64,000 bases of DNA from JAAELZ01 sp965237995 (GTDB lineage Bacteria; Pseudomonadota; Gammaproteobacteria; Arenicellales; Poriferihabitantaceae): assembly GCA_965237995.1 (NCBI GenBank), contig CBDEGO010000005.1, forward strand, positions 1 through 64,000, in the 5' to 3' direction. Every line of letters begins with the position of its first letter. The stretch's first letter is position 1. The notes under the pieces are model-generated. The model was not told the DNA's origin, ran no database searches, and worked only from the letters and a program-made list of their open reading frames with translations. Shown here piece after piece: positions 34,987 to 43,964 of the stretch. The position numbers were made by a program, and so were the translations under genes.

Positions 34987-37407
34987 TTGCCTAAACCAAC
35001 TAAACAAAAAAAATCAAATTATCGTAGTGCAGACAGCAGCGGTGTGCCCGTTCCTTCGCGCTCACTCATTATCAAAGCCTTAACTGAGCATGGCGCCCCA
35101 ATGAAGTTAGACCAACTACTTGAGGCATTTTCAATTACCAAAAAAGAGAGGCTTGGTTTTGAAGGCCGAATAGAGCGCATGACTGCGCGCGGCATGTTAT
35201 TGCTCGATCGCAAAAAGCGCCTCTCTTTGCCCACAAAAATGGACATGATCTTAGGTAGGGTTTTAGGCCACGCTCAAGGGTTTGGTTTTGTGATTCCTGA
35301 TGACGGCGGGGACGACTTGTATTTGCACCCTCGTCAAATGCAAAAGGTGTTACACAACGATAAAGTGTTGGCGGTAGTGCGACGGATTGACAGCAGAGGC
35401 CGCAAAGAAGGCGCTATTGTCGAAGCCATTGTCGACCCTGAAAAAGAAATTATCGGCCGCTATTACCAAGAAGCAGGCGTGCATTTTGTCGACCCAGACG
35501 ATCAGCACTATGCACAACAAATATCAATTCCTCAAGGGCAAACCCTAGACGCAAAAAACGGCGAAGTGGTGGTGGTTAAAATCACCAAACACCCAATAGA
35601 GCATCGGCGCGTGGTAGGCAAAATAACCGAACTAGTCGGGAATCAGTTTGCGCCGGGAATGGAAACTGATATTGCTATTCGTAAACATGAGTTACCGCAT
35701 ACGTTCAATAAAGAGATTGAGCAAGAGCTAAACCAGATGGGCGCCAGCTTGCAGAAAGTTAAGCTCGACAAAGCGCGCACCGACTTACGACAACTACCAT
35801 TGGTTACCATTGATGGTGCAGATGCGCGTGATTTTGACGACGCGGTGTTTGCTGAGAAAACGGCAAACGGGTGGCGCCTTATTGTCGCAATCGCAGACGT
35901 AAGCCATTACATCAAACCGGGCATGGCGCTAGATAGCGAAGCTTACGCACGCGGTAACTCGGTGTACTTTCCCAATCGAGTTATACCCATGTTACCGGAA
36001 GAATTATCTAACGGTATCTGTTCGCTCAAACCCGACGAAGATCGCAACTGCATGGTTTGTGATATTAATTATTCGGCTGATGGCAACGTTCAGTCGTATC
36101 AGTTTTATCCTGCGGTGATGTTTTCACATGGCAGACTGACTTACGACGAAATGTCTAAAATCGTAGTTGATAAGGACGTCGAGTCGCGTAAGAAGCGAAG
36201 TGAGCTATGCAAGCCCTTAGATGATTTATACGCTTTTTATCAAACACTAATGGCCCAACGCCAACAGCGCGGCACCATCGATTTTGATTTCCCAGAGCCA
36301 TTATTCCTGTTCAATGCGGACCAAAAAATTGAATCTGTGGTAGAGCGCGATCGCAATCCGGCGCACCGTATTATTGAAGAGTGCATGCTGGCCGCCAACG
36401 TATGCGCCGCCAAGTTTATCGACAAGCATTGCAAGGCTGGTATTTATCGTAATCACGAAGGCCCTGATGAAGAAAGTCTGACCGATTTGCGTTCATTCTT
36501 GAGTGGTTTTGGTTTACGTTTAGACGGTGGAAATGAACCTGGCGCTGAACATTACGCACAGGTATTGCAAGCGATTGAAGAGAAGGCTGAATTAGCTCCG
36601 TTGATTCAAGTGGTATTGCTGCGTAGTCTGAAACAAGCGGTTTATGGCTCAGATAGCGCTGGCCACTTTGCGCTAAATTATCCGCAATATACACACTTCA
36701 CCTCTCCGATACGCCGGTACCCAGACCTAATCGTGCACCGTCTCATTCGTAATGCACTGAATCAAGGTGGGACAGAATCAGTCGGACCAAAAGGCAAAAG
36801 CTTAAGTCAATTGGGTGAACACTGTTCGCGCACTGAACGACGCGCCGACGAAGCCACGCGTGATGTGTCTGATTGGCTAAAAGCTGAGTTTATGCAGGCT
36901 TATATCGGCGAGGAATTTAGCGGAAAAATTAGTGGTGTTAAAGAGTTTGGGCTATTTGTTCAATTAGACAAAGTGTTTGTGGATGGCTTGATTCACGTAA
37001 CCCAATTGGGCAGTGATTATTTTCATTTTGACCCCAACCGCTTTCAAATGACGGGCGAGCGTACTGGAAAGTGTTTTCGTTTAGGCGATACCTTGGCGGT
37101 AAAAGTGGTGAGTGCTGATCCGCAATCTGGCAAAATTGATTTTGCTTTGGCGTTGGAAGAAGCACAAGAGAGCAACAATTGGCGAGATAGGCGCAAAAAA
37201 AAGCCAAAAGGTAAAGCCAAGAAAGGCAAAAAACATTCTGCTGATTCGAGTAAGGGAGCGAGTATATGGCCTAGCAAGAAACCTTCTTCAGAGCCGTCGA
37301 CACCTAAGCCAAAGAAGAAGAAAAAGTCAGGCCCTAAAGCCAATAAGAACAAGAACGCGGCATCAACCACCAAAAATAAACCGAAGAATCGTGCGAGAAA
37401 GAAGTGA
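34987..37407 (+). CDS. rnr: Ribonuclease R (3'-5' exoribonuclease)
   Basis: RNase R degrades structured RNA. The 806-aa protein has an N-terminal helix-turn-helix-like part (25-80), cold-shock domains (85-240) and the RNB catalytic domain (about 265-600). Asp276, Asp282, Asp284 and Asp285 lie in DGADARDFDDAV. An S1 domain (about 655-735) and a long Lys/Pro/Ser-rich tail (740-806) follow. The start is a TTG at 34987, chosen because GGAGG lies six bases upstream. The gene overlaps the next one, rlmB, by 17 bases, the common rnr-rlmB arrangement. Confidence 0.95.
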   Translation: MPKPTKQKKSNYRSADSSGVPVPSRSLIIKALTEHGAPMKLDQLLEAFSITKKERLGFEGRIERMTARGMLLLDRKKRLSLPTKMDMILGRVLGHAQGFGFVIPDDGGDDLYLHPRQMQKVLHNDKVLAVVRRIDSRGRKEGAIVEAIVDPEKEIIGRYYQEAGVHFVDPDDQHYAQQISIPQGQTLDAKNGEVVVVKITKHPIEHRRVVGKITELVGNQFAPGMETDIAIRKHELPHTFNKEIEQELNQMGASLQKVKLDKARTDLRQLPLVTIDGADARDFDDAVFAEKTANGWRLIVAIADVSHYIKPGMALDSEAYARGNSVYFPNRVIPMLPEELSNGICSLKPDEDRNCMVCDINYSADGNVQSYQFYPAVMFSHGRLTYDEMSKIVVDKDVESRKKRSELCKPLDDLYAFYQTLMAQRQQRGTIDFDFPEPLFLFNADQKIESVVERDRNPAHRIIEECMLAANVCAAKFIDKHCKAGIYRNHEGPDEESLTDLRSFLSGFGLRLDGGNEPGAEHYAQVLQAIEEKAELAPLIQVVLLRSLKQAVYGSDSAGHFALNYPQYTHFTSPIRRYPDLIVHRLIRNALNQGGTESVGPKGKSLSQLGEHCSRTERRADEATRDVSDWLKAEFMQAYIGEEFSGKISGVKEFGLFVQLDKVFVDGLIHVTQLGSDYFHFDPNRFQMTGERTGKCFRLGDTLAVKVVSADPQSGKIDFALALEEAQESNNWRDRRKKKPKGKAKKGKKHSADSSKGASIWPSKKPSSEPSTPKPKKKKKSGPKANKNKNAASTTKNKPKNRARKK

Positions 37408-38224
37408 CAAAGTAAAGACGAATAAAGAGTCTGCTCGACAACCGCATAGCGGTCGAGGGAAACCTAAAAGCCGCGCTCATAGTAAAGCTGGAGCAAACCT
37501 GATTTTTGGTTTGCACTCAGCGCTCTCAAGGATAGAGCGCGCACCCAATACCATTCTCAGTGCGCTGATAGATGGCACTAATAGTAACGCTCGCCTAGAC
37601 GAGGTACTACAAGCTTTATTAGCAGCACGTATTAATGTCGAACGAGCAACGCGTAAGGAGTTAGATGCCGTATCTGGCAACGGCAACCACCAAGGAGTCG
37701 TACTGACAATAGCACCGATGCAAATGCCGCACGAAAAAGATCTACCGAATGAGCTAAAAAAACTAACGTCGCCGTTTATTTTAGTCCTCGACCAAATTAC
37801 CGACCCACACAATTTGGGCGCCTGTATTCGTACCGCAGATGGCGCGGGAGTCGATATGGTCATTGCGCCAAAAGACGGCGCCTGCCCAATGACTGAAACG
37901 GTGCATCGCGTCGCTAGTGGTGCGACGGATTCAATGCCAGTTTATTATGTGACTAATTTAGCGCGGACACTTCGGCTCATTAAAGAGTTAGGCATATGGG
38001 TGGTTGGCTTGGCAGATGCCAGTTCGTCGCCAATCGGCGCATCAAACTTCCCCGCTTCTGTGGCGTTCGTAATGGGCGCTGAAGGCGCTGGGCTAAGGAG
38101 ATTAACACAGGAGCAATGCGATGAATTGGTCAGCATTCCTATGCATGGCAGCGTCTCAAGCCTTAACGTATCCGTTGCAACTGGCGTCGTGCTCTACAGC
38201 CACAAAGCTGCAATGATGCGGTGA
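37391..38224 (+). CDS. rlmB: 23S rRNA (guanosine-2'-O-)-methyltransferase RlmB
   Basis: RlmB methylates the ribose of a guanosine in 23S rRNA. The SPOUT/TrmH fold is clear: a substrate-binding N-terminal domain (about 40-115), then LDQITDPHNLGACIRTADGAG, GAEGAGLRRLT and the knot sequence IPMHGSVSSLNVSVA. The frame is open back to 37112 inside rnr, but that part is the shadow of the RNase R tail. The GTG at 37391 gives a normal 277 aa with a short basic leader. No ATG is available near the domain start, so the exact start is uncertain by a few codons. Confidence 0.92.
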   Translation: MRERSDKVKTNKESARQPHSGRGKPKSRAHSKAGANLIFGLHSALSRIERAPNTILSALIDGTNSNARLDEVLQALLAARINVERATRKELDAVSGNGNHQGVVLTIAPMQMPHEKDLPNELKKLTSPFILVLDQITDPHNLGACIRTADGAGVDMVIAPKDGACPMTETVHRVASGATDSMPVYYVTNLARTLRLIKELGIWVVGLADASSSPIGASNFPASVAFVMGAEGAGLRRLTQEQCDELVSIPMHGSVSSLNVSVATGVVLYSHKAAMMR

Positions 38225-38559
38225 TGCGGTTTCTCTATTTCAACTTAACATCAGTAAGCGTACTGACATCGGGTTTGTTAGTTGCCCTATTTAGCCAAGT
38301 CGCATTTTCTTCTGGCAGTGAATATCACGCCGACGGACGTAACAGCGGTAACGCGATCTACTACAAAAATAAACAACTTATGGGTAAGCGTGTGCTGGAG
38401 GCAAAGGTTTTATGCCAGTCGTGCGCCTTAGCCGGTGTGCTTTTGAATGACATATCTGCGGCGCAATTTAAGAGCATATTGAACTCTAACGCAGAGCTAA
38501 AACAAGCGTTGAGCAGGAAAGAGCGTGAATCAGTTTACTTTTATCTTAACAATCAATAA
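38224..38559 (+). CDS. Small exported protein of unknown function
   Basis: The 111-aa protein has a signal peptide (hydrophobic about 9-28, cleavage near AFSS). The mature part has one cysteine pair, LCQSC, with no heme CxxCH. The ATG overlaps the rlmB stop (TGATG), which implies coupled translation. No family is recognised. The cysteine pair suggests a disulfide or thiol role in the periplasm. Its stop is five bases from the end of the convergent monooxygenase-like gene. Confidence 0.65.
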   Translation: MRFLYFNLTSVSVLTSGLLVALFSQVAFSSGSEYHADGRNSGNAIYYKNKQLMGKRVLEAKVLCQSCALAGVLLNDISAAQFKSILNSNAELKQALSRKERESVYFYLNNQ

Positions 38560-38563
38560 GGCT

Positions 38564-38956
38564 TTAGCCTTCAGTTTCACCTTGCCAAAGTAGTTCGTAA
38601 CCTACTTCGTAAGCGTCATCACAAAACTCAATTAACTCGCCAAACTTTTCTTTAAAAGCCTTATCAGCATGAGATTTTTCGTGCTGCTCGAATGATCGCC
38701 AGTAGGTTACGATGGCGATATCACCTTGCTTACGCGTTGTGTCGTCAGTGAATGATCCTTCCTCAGAAATGAATCCAGCATTCTTGAATACCTGCCCTGC
38801 GAGAAACCCACCTTGTTCATCGCCATAGGCATTTTTAACCACATTACACATCTCACCTAGTGTTAATTCTACATCTTCGATGGTCACGCCCTCTTTCAGG
38901 TCTACTACGTTGAACAGCATGACGGCATCGAAGGGAATGTTAATCGCATTGAACAT
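38564..38956 (-). CDS. Dimeric alpha/beta-barrel protein, antibiotic biosynthesis monooxygenase-like
   Basis: The 130-aa protein has a ferredoxin-like layout. The C-terminal half AIVTYWRSFEQHEKSHADKAF matches the pattern of ABM-type or stress-responsive dimeric barrel proteins (a strand, then a helix with W-S-xx-H-E-x-S-H). An enzymatic role in oxidising an aromatic compound is possible but not shown. It is the first minus-strand gene of the accessory block and convergent with the small exported protein. Confidence 0.65.
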   Translation of the reverse strand: MFNAINIPFDAVMLFNVVDLKEGVTIEDVELTLGEMCNVVKNAYGDEQGGFLAGQVFKNAGFISEEGSFTDDTTRKQGDIAIVTYWRSFEQHEKSHADKAFKEKFGELIEFCDDAYEVGYELLWQGETEG

Positions 38957-39167
38957 AAGTGTATAATTATTTAATTAAATATAGGTGATTGTATAACGAA
39001 TAGCATTAATGAGCCAGATCACAAAAAACCTGACGGCTAAACAAGGCGCACTCGACGCTAACTATTCTCTAGGCATCAATCTAATTTACTAACTAGGCGT
39101 CACCTTTTATACTTGATCACTTATGCGGAATACGCCGCATTAATCAAAACCAACACGGAGAACAAAA

Positions 39168-39452
39168 ATGGCAGTTTACAGAATTACGCGCTTCGCTGCG
39201 CACGATATGGATAAGGTAGTTGAAGTAGGAGAAGGCCTACGCGAGATGCTAGCAGAGGCAGGCGCCGATTTTATCGATATCGTTTCTTATGGAAATGGTA
39301 AAGGTGTTGTCATTGCTAAGTATCCAGATCAAGCGACGATGGACGCCGCAAGTGAAATAGCAACAAAAGCATTTGGTATCTTGATTGAAGCCGGAGCCGT
39401 TGACGGCGATGCTATCCACCCGCATACCGGCGAATTGATTAGCTCCTTCTAA
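39168..39452 (+). CDS. Small conserved-looking protein, possible dimeric alpha/beta-barrel
   Basis: The 94-aa protein begins MAVYRITRFAAHDMDKV after a good GGAG ribosome site eight bases upstream. A strand-helix-strand-strand order (VYRITRF, then the EVGEGLREMLAEA helix, FIDIVSYG, GVVIAKYP, and a helix with ATMDAASEIA) suggests a ferredoxin-like fold like its neighbour at 38564. No family name can be given. It is the only plus-strand gene in the block. Confidence 0.65.
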   Translation: MAVYRITRFAAHDMDKVVEVGEGLREMLAEAGADFIDIVSYGNGKGVVIAKYPDQATMDAASEIATKAFGILIEAGAVDGDAIHPHTGELISSF

Positions 39453-39558
39453 CGAAAGCTAATTATACTGGCACGGAAAAGTCGGACCAGCAATCTCAAT
39501 GTTGCGCGAAAACCGCTGAGGTGCGTGTTCTCTATAGCTATTGCCTTTTTCGGCCCTA

Positions 39559-40125
39559 TTAGCGACTAGGTTTCTCGAACACGCCATATTCCCAATATTT
39601 TGAACCCAATTTGTTTAGGCTAAGCCAACCATTTTTAGTTAATTGTTTAGCCATATATTTGTTCAAGAACCCATGTCCAACAAATAAAACTTGTTGTTGG
39701 TCTTTTGCCAGATTTTCTAGAATATTGGCAGCTATTGATGCTCTAGTTTTTGCGTCATGAAAAGATTCGCTATTTTTAGAATAACCCAATATCCAAAGAA
39801 CTCTAAAAATAATCACCCAAGCGCTCGGTGTAAGTTTCAACCCGATCGGTATTTCACTGTAGGGCAGTTCCATTTCTCGAAATTTCTTGCTAATAAGATG
39901 CGGTTTTAAATCGAGTTTTTTAGCTGAATCTACTGATCTGACCAAGTTACTGCAAACGATGTAGTTGCAGTAACTTGCTAACTCAGCAACATTAGCGCGT
40001 GGAGTGCTTTGATTCGAGATTAGGGCTTTATCATACGCCTCGATCCAGCCCTTAAACTCCTTAACAGTACAGCGACTTAGTGTTGGCTTTTTAGGCTCTC
40101 CATGCCTCAATAGTACTATTCGCAT
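39559..40125 (-). CDS. Histidine phosphatase family (phosphoglycerate-mutase-like) protein
   Basis: The 188-aa protein starts with the phosphohistidine motif LLRHGEP (His8) and has the second histidine in VLFVGHGFLNKY. These are the two catalytic histidines of the family. It also has the usual Ser/Arg residues in CSNLVRSVDSAKKL. It is probably a phosphatase on a small phosphomonoester; no substrate can be assigned. It is a single gene with 130-bp gaps on both sides. A partial copy of the block's repeat (39535-39555) overlaps its 3' end. Confidence 0.85.
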   Translation of the reverse strand: MRIVLLRHGEPKKPTLSRCTVKEFKGWIEAYDKALISNQSTPRANVAELASYCNYIVCSNLVRSVDSAKKLDLKPHLISKKFREMELPYSEIPIGLKLTPSAWVIIFRVLWILGYSKNSESFHDAKTRASIAANILENLAKDQQQVLFVGHGFLNKYMAKQLTKNGWLSLNKLGSKYWEYGVFEKPSR

Positions 40126-40257
40126 TGCTTTAAGAATCCTTTCAGCATTAATTCACTAGAGAAACCAAGTCGCCACTATATTGGTTTGTTCAGTCCGTCA
40201 TTGAAACAGGTTGATTGATTTTCAAATAACCATACATTGCGGCGTACATTTTTAATG

Positions 40258-41259
40258 CTAAGACTTCATGATCGCCAATTTACAGACTGTATCGCATAAT
40301 TCAGGGAATGTAATGCCAGCCGCTTTAGCCGATTGCGGCAATAAACTTAGAGAAGTCAAACCAGGAACGGTATTCGCTTCTAGCACCCAAATTCCTCCCG
40401 ATTCATCCATACGAAAATCAATTCGACTATACGCATTAAGCTTCAAGGCTTGGTGAGTTTGTAAACCTAATTTTTGTATAAACTCGGTTTGTTTAGGGCT
40501 TATCTGAGCAGGAAATATTTCTTTAGCGCCGCCTACTTGATACTTACTTTCGTAATCAAATATTTCTGTGTTGACAATGATTTCACCTACCGCCAGCGGC
40601 TTATCCTCTAAAATACCTACGGTAAATTCACGGCCTGAGATAAATCTTTCAAGCATAATTTCATTACCAAACTCGGCGGCTTTTGCCACCGCAGCCACAA
40701 GATCATCTGGCTTAGAAACTAAAGAAAGGCCAACCGTAGAGCCTTGGGCATTAGGCTTGACTATTACAGGATACCCTAGTGGACTTGTTTTGGGTACATC
40801 TGTCGGGGAGCACATTATCCACTCAGGTGTAGGAATGCCTGCTACCTGTAAAATGCGTTTGGATATATCTTTATCCATTGCTAGCATACTGCCCACGCGG
40901 CCTGTGCCTGTAAACGGAATACCAGACATCTCCAACAAAGCTTGCAATGAACCATCTTCCCCCGAGCCTCCATGCAGCGCGATAAAGACAGCGTCAATAT
41001 CGTTTAACTCAAGGGCGTTTCGAACAATAAGTAATGGGTCAGTCTTAATTTGAACTAACGAACTTGACGTGGGGTGGGAAGATTGAACTTGAAAGCCTTG
41101 TAATTGCTTTTGTTCGTCCATCTCTAATACTCCCATTGCCGTGTCAATTGCTACAATTTCATGGCCACAGGATCGTAGCCCATCAATAACCTGTAGCCCA
41201 CTAGCAATAGAGACATCTCGCTCTTCACTTTCACCACCAAATACGATCGCAATTTTCAT
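40258..41259 (-). CDS. ddl: D-alanine--D-alanine ligase
   Basis: This ATP-grasp enzyme makes D-Ala-D-Ala for peptidoglycan. The 333-aa product has GGESEERDVSIASG near the N terminus, FIALHGGSGEDGSLQALLEMSGIPFTG, the PVIVKPNAQGSTVGLS loop and RIDFRMDESGGIWVLEANTVPGLTSLSLLP. All family motifs are intact. It is isolated from any mur/fts cluster, so it may be a second, accessory ligase. The block repeat lies 31 bases upstream of its start with a sigma70-like promoter in the right orientation. Confidence 0.92.
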   Translation of the reverse strand: MKIAIVFGGESEERDVSIASGLQVIDGLRSCGHEIVAIDTAMGVLEMDEQKQLQGFQVQSSHPTSSSLVQIKTDPLLIVRNALELNDIDAVFIALHGGSGEDGSLQALLEMSGIPFTGTGRVGSMLAMDKDISKRILQVAGIPTPEWIMCSPTDVPKTSPLGYPVIVKPNAQGSTVGLSLVSKPDDLVAAVAKAAEFGNEIMLERFISGREFTVGILEDKPLAVGEIIVNTEIFDYESKYQVGGAKEIFPAQISPKQTEFIQKLGLQTHQALKLNAYSRIDFRMDESGGIWVLEANTVPGLTSLSLLPQSAKAAGITFPELCDTVCKLAIMKS

Positions 41260-41289
41260 GACACTCTATATATTATGAATCGCTTAAAT

Positions 41290-41350
41290 AAGTATGTTTT
41301 TGCCTGTTGCCAAAGTCAAGTTTAACGGGCGCTAATTACTCTTTGCTGCC
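41290..41350 (-). repeat. Accessory-block repeat, copy 1 (hairpin, GTTRRRC core, promoter)
   Basis: Read on the minus strand, the copy has TTAGCGCCCGTTAAAC, then TTGACT, 17 bases and CATACT. The last two resemble -35 and -10 boxes of a sigma70 promoter and point at ddl, whose ATG is 31 bases further on. The core GTTAAAC fits GTTRRRY. Similar copies lie at 42365, 43115, 43892 and 50545. Confidence 0.75.
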
Positions 41351-41394
41351 AGTCAACTATGTTAGTTTTACAACACTCCAACTGAACAATTCTG

Positions 41395-42336
41395 CTAAAA
41401 ATTTGGCCTTAGTGCTATCTTTATAGTTGAAAAATCGCCTTTCAGAAATGCAGCAAGATGGTCTTCAACTTGCTCAAACGTTATGTTCGTTACCCACTCA
41501 TTTTTGCAATATTTGACCAATTCAATAGCTTCAAAAAACTGTGTTTTGGAATACACAAAAGACCCAATAATCGTTTTTTGAAATCTAGTGATTTCTGACA
41601 TGTCTATTGTGGCTTCTGGCGTCTCGAATCCCATGAAAACACACTTTCCTCCCTTTTTTGTGATTTCTATCGCCTGTTCTCTAGATTCAACGGAACCAAC
41701 CGTGTCAAAAACAATGTCGTAAGAACCACTCAATTTTGAATTTGCCTGAGTTGCGCCTAATGCAATAGCCGCACTCCTTCTATTTTTTGATAATTCTGCC
41801 ACATGGACATCCTTGCACTTAAACTGATGAGCGCAAGCAATCAGGCCCATTCCCAAGCTCCCACAGCCTATTATAGCTATAGAATCTTGCTCAATAGCAT
41901 TAGACCGTTGCCATGCATTAATAGAGTTAGCAAAAGGTTCAATAAATATCGACTGCTCCCAAGTTATGCTATCAGGGATTTCAAATAGATTCTCTTTGAG
42001 CGTCACTACCTGTTGGGAGAAACCACCATTAGATTGAACTCCAACTAGAGACCAACTACTGCAAAGCTGTGTTTCTTCAGCCAAACAGAAACCACATTCA
42101 CCACAACCTGAGAGAGGGTATACAGCTACACGTTCACCAGTGGGAGTTGTTCCAGTAAACCCATGACCCATCGCACTAGGTAAGGGCCTAATACCTGGGT
42201 TGTTAAATCCAAGATATTCACTTCCACCAATGCTTACAGCTTCGACATATACCAGAGCTTCATTTCCATTGGGCTTTGGCTTTTCGACTTCTTTGAGATT
42301 TAAAAGCCGTGTGCCTTCGAGCAGTAATGATTTCAA
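41395..42336 (-). CDS. Zinc-type alcohol dehydrogenase-like protein (MDR superfamily)
   Basis: The 313-aa medium-chain dehydrogenase/reductase has the structural zinc loop CGECGFCLAEETQLC. The catalytic region is GHGFTG, and the NAD(P) Rossmann fold starts at SIAIIGCGSLGMGL. It is shorter than the usual 340-360 aa because of a short N-terminal catalytic part; the usual catalytic Cys near residue 40 appears replaced (VSIGGSEYLG), so activity is uncertain. It is closer to sorbitol/threonine-dehydrogenase-type MDRs. It is AT-rich by eye and preceded by repeat copy 2. Confidence 0.82.
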   Translation of the reverse strand: MKSLLLEGTRLLNLKEVEKPKPNGNEALVYVEAVSIGGSEYLGFNNPGIRPLPSAMGHGFTGTTPTGERVAVYPLSGCGECGFCLAEETQLCSSWSLVGVQSNGGFSQQVVTLKENLFEIPDSITWEQSIFIEPFANSINAWQRSNAIEQDSIAIIGCGSLGMGLIACAHQFKCKDVHVAELSKNRRSAAIALGATQANSKLSGSYDIVFDTVGSVESREQAIEITKKGGKCVFMGFETPEATIDMSEITRFQKTIIGSFVYSKTQFFEAIELVKYCKNEWVTNITFEQVEDHLAAFLKGDFSTIKIALRPNF

Positions 42337-42364
42337 TATTTGAGCTTTGTTGAATAACTCAAAT

Positions 42365-42420
42365 GAGTATGTTTTTGACGGTTGCCAAAGTCAAGCTCAA
42401 CGGGGTTTTCCTGCCATTTT
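42365..42420 (-). repeat. Accessory-block repeat, copy 2
   Basis: The minus strand reads CCCCGTTGAGC, then TTGACT, 17 bases and CATACT, ending 29 bases before the alcohol dehydrogenase ATG. The hairpin half is diverged (GGGGTTTTCCTGCC on plus), while the core and promoter are conserved. Confidence 0.75.
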
Positions 42421-42449
42421 AAAATGCTTAAATAAAAGCATAAAATAAC

Positions 42450-43085
42450 TCAAGCTGACGACCTTGTAGTAGATAAAACAAGGCCCGCGCCTATAAATAC
42501 ACCACCAGTTATTTTGTTAAAGAACTTAGCGCGGCCATTTTTCATTAGCCAATTAGAGGACTTCGCACCTAAGTAAGCGTAGATTAGCAACCAAGAAAGC
42601 TCCATCACCGCAAACGTGAGAGAAAATATTAGATATTGGTCTAATAAAGGTTGACTAGCTATTATGAATTGAGGGAATAGAGCGGTAAAGAAAACTATTG
42701 CTTTAGGATTACTGGCGCCAACTATAAAGCCACTTTTAAAGAGAGCTAAATGTGTCTCCTTATTGTGTTCCCTATCAATATGACCCAGTTCATAACTCTC
42801 AGTTTTTGATGTGAAAGCCTTTACTCCTAAGTAAATGAGATATGCAGCTCCCAGCCACTTAATAACGTTAAATATCATAACTGAAGATGCTATTAGAACT
42901 CCAAGCCCCGTAAAAGATAGCGTCATAATTCCTATGATGGCTGTCAAACTTCCTAGAGCAGTATAGATAGAAGCCTTAAATCCTTCAGTCACAGATTTTG
43001 TTAGACAAAGAAGCACGCTTGGCCCCGGTGATGCTGTCAGCACCAGAACAGCTAGAGCATAGTAGAACCAAGATTCAAAAGTCAT
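42450..43085 (-). CDS. LysE/RhtB-family amino acid exporter
   Basis: The 211-aa inner-membrane protein has about six membrane segments and the family signature LTASPGPSVLLCLTKSV at residues 16-32, then GASNPKAIVFFTALFPQF. These proteins export amino acids such as homoserine, threonine or lysine. A second paralogue lies at 45848-46480. The repeat copy 3 is 30 bases upstream of the ATG. Confidence 0.9.
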   Translation of the reverse strand: MTFESWFYYALAVLVLTASPGPSVLLCLTKSVTEGFKASIYTALGSLTAIIGIMTLSFTGLGVLIASSVMIFNVIKWLGAAYLIYLGVKAFTSKTESYELGHIDREHNKETHLALFKSGFIVGASNPKAIVFFTALFPQFIIASQPLLDQYLIFSLTFAVMELSWLLIYAYLGAKSSNWLMKNGRAKFFNKITGGVFIGAGLVLSTTRSSA

Positions 43086-43114
43086 CTTCTATTGTGTCGT
43101 TGCAATAGCTGTTT

Positions 43115-43176
43115 TAGTATGTTTTTGACGATTGCCAAAGTTAAGCTCAGTAGGCGCTTAGTTGCCCTTTTCGGCC
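43115..43176 (-). repeat. Accessory-block repeat, copy 3
   Basis: The minus strand reads AAGGGCAACTAAGCGCC, CTGAGC in place of the GTTGAGC core, TTAACT, 17 bases and CATACT. It ends 30 bases before the LysE-type gene. The core has lost the GTT but keeps the promoter-like part. Confidence 0.7.
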
Positions 43177-43250
43177 ATATGATAACCGTCTACTAGAACG
43201 ATATTTCTTAGAAACCACAATACATCTTTCCAAACTTTGCTATTTATTAA

Positions 43251-43862
43251 TTACAGGTCACAGTCCCATAGTTCTATCCGTTTTTCCTGCTCTTCACGCT
43301 TCACCCAATCTACATTAATTGGATTTCCCTCGGCATCCCTTGTAATCGGATCTGGCATTCTCATTTCTAATTTTAGTTGAGTGTAAGCATCCATGTTCGT
43401 TGCTTTAAAATCTTTGTTTTCGTACATCCACGATAACTGGTAGGCAAACACCCAGATCACACGATCATTGATTAACCCTCGAAACCAAGTCGCAGGTGAT
43501 GGCCCTTTGCCCCATGTAGCAAATCCCTTTCTAATTGATTTTACACCCAACCCATCAAAACTTATCGTACTACCTGTAGGTAACAACGTTGTCTGAATGC
43601 CGTAATTGGAATAGTGACTTTCGCACTGGTCAATTATTCCACCGTTTCGCTCATTAAAGCATAAGTAGTTATCGTCATCGTCCGAGTTCTTAAAATTGGG
43701 GTAGTCCTGTATTTTGTTAGCCACTTCACGAAAATAAAAAAGAACGTCATCCGTTGAACTAATTGAAACTTTCGGAATGCAGCTATTAACTTCAGTTAGC
43801 GTGGGCGAGCAGCCACTTAGTATGAAGGTGAATAATAGTATTCCAAGTAGCTTTAATTCCAT
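43251..43862 (-). CDS. Lipoprotein of unknown function
   Basis: The 203-aa protein has a lipoprotein signal peptide, MELKLLGILLFTFILSGC, with lipobox LSGC (acylated Cys18). The mature part has no family I recognise; it contains paired Cys residues (in NYLCFNE and DQCES) that may form a disulfide. The frame extends four codons upstream to a TTG, but the ATG at 43862 places the lipobox correctly. Repeat copy 4 lies 30 bases upstream. Confidence 0.75.
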   Translation of the reverse strand: MELKLLGILLFTFILSGCSPTLTEVNSCIPKVSISSTDDVLFYFREVANKIQDYPNFKNSDDDDNYLCFNERNGGIIDQCESHYSNYGIQTTLLPTGSTISFDGLGVKSIRKGFATWGKGPSPATWFRGLINDRVIWVFAYQLSWMYENKDFKATNMDAYTQLKLEMRMPDPITRDAEGNPINVDWVKREEQEKRIELWDCDL

Positions 43863-43891
43863 CCTAATTATCAAGCTCGACTGTCTCTAAC

Positions 43892-43951
43892 GAGTATGTT
43901 TTTGACGGCTGCAAAGTCAAGCTCAACGGGCGCTTATCGCCCATTACGGTC
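43892..43951 (-). repeat. Accessory-block repeat, copy 4
   Basis: The minus strand reads GGGCG-ATAAG-CGCCC (perfect 5-bp hairpin), GTTGAGC, TTGACT, 16 bases and CATACT, ending 30 bases before the lipoprotein ATG. An ATTTAAC overlapping the stop of the next upstream gene fits RYYYAAC. This copy therefore has both end motifs expected of an integron attC site, though internal arm pairing is not evident. Confidence 0.75.
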
Positions 43952-43964
43952 ATACAACAATGCG

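Noticed and set aside
37112..37390. Long N-terminal extension of rlmB into rnr
   Set aside because: It is the out-of-frame shadow of the Lys-rich RNase R tail; RlmB proteins start near the GTG at 37391.
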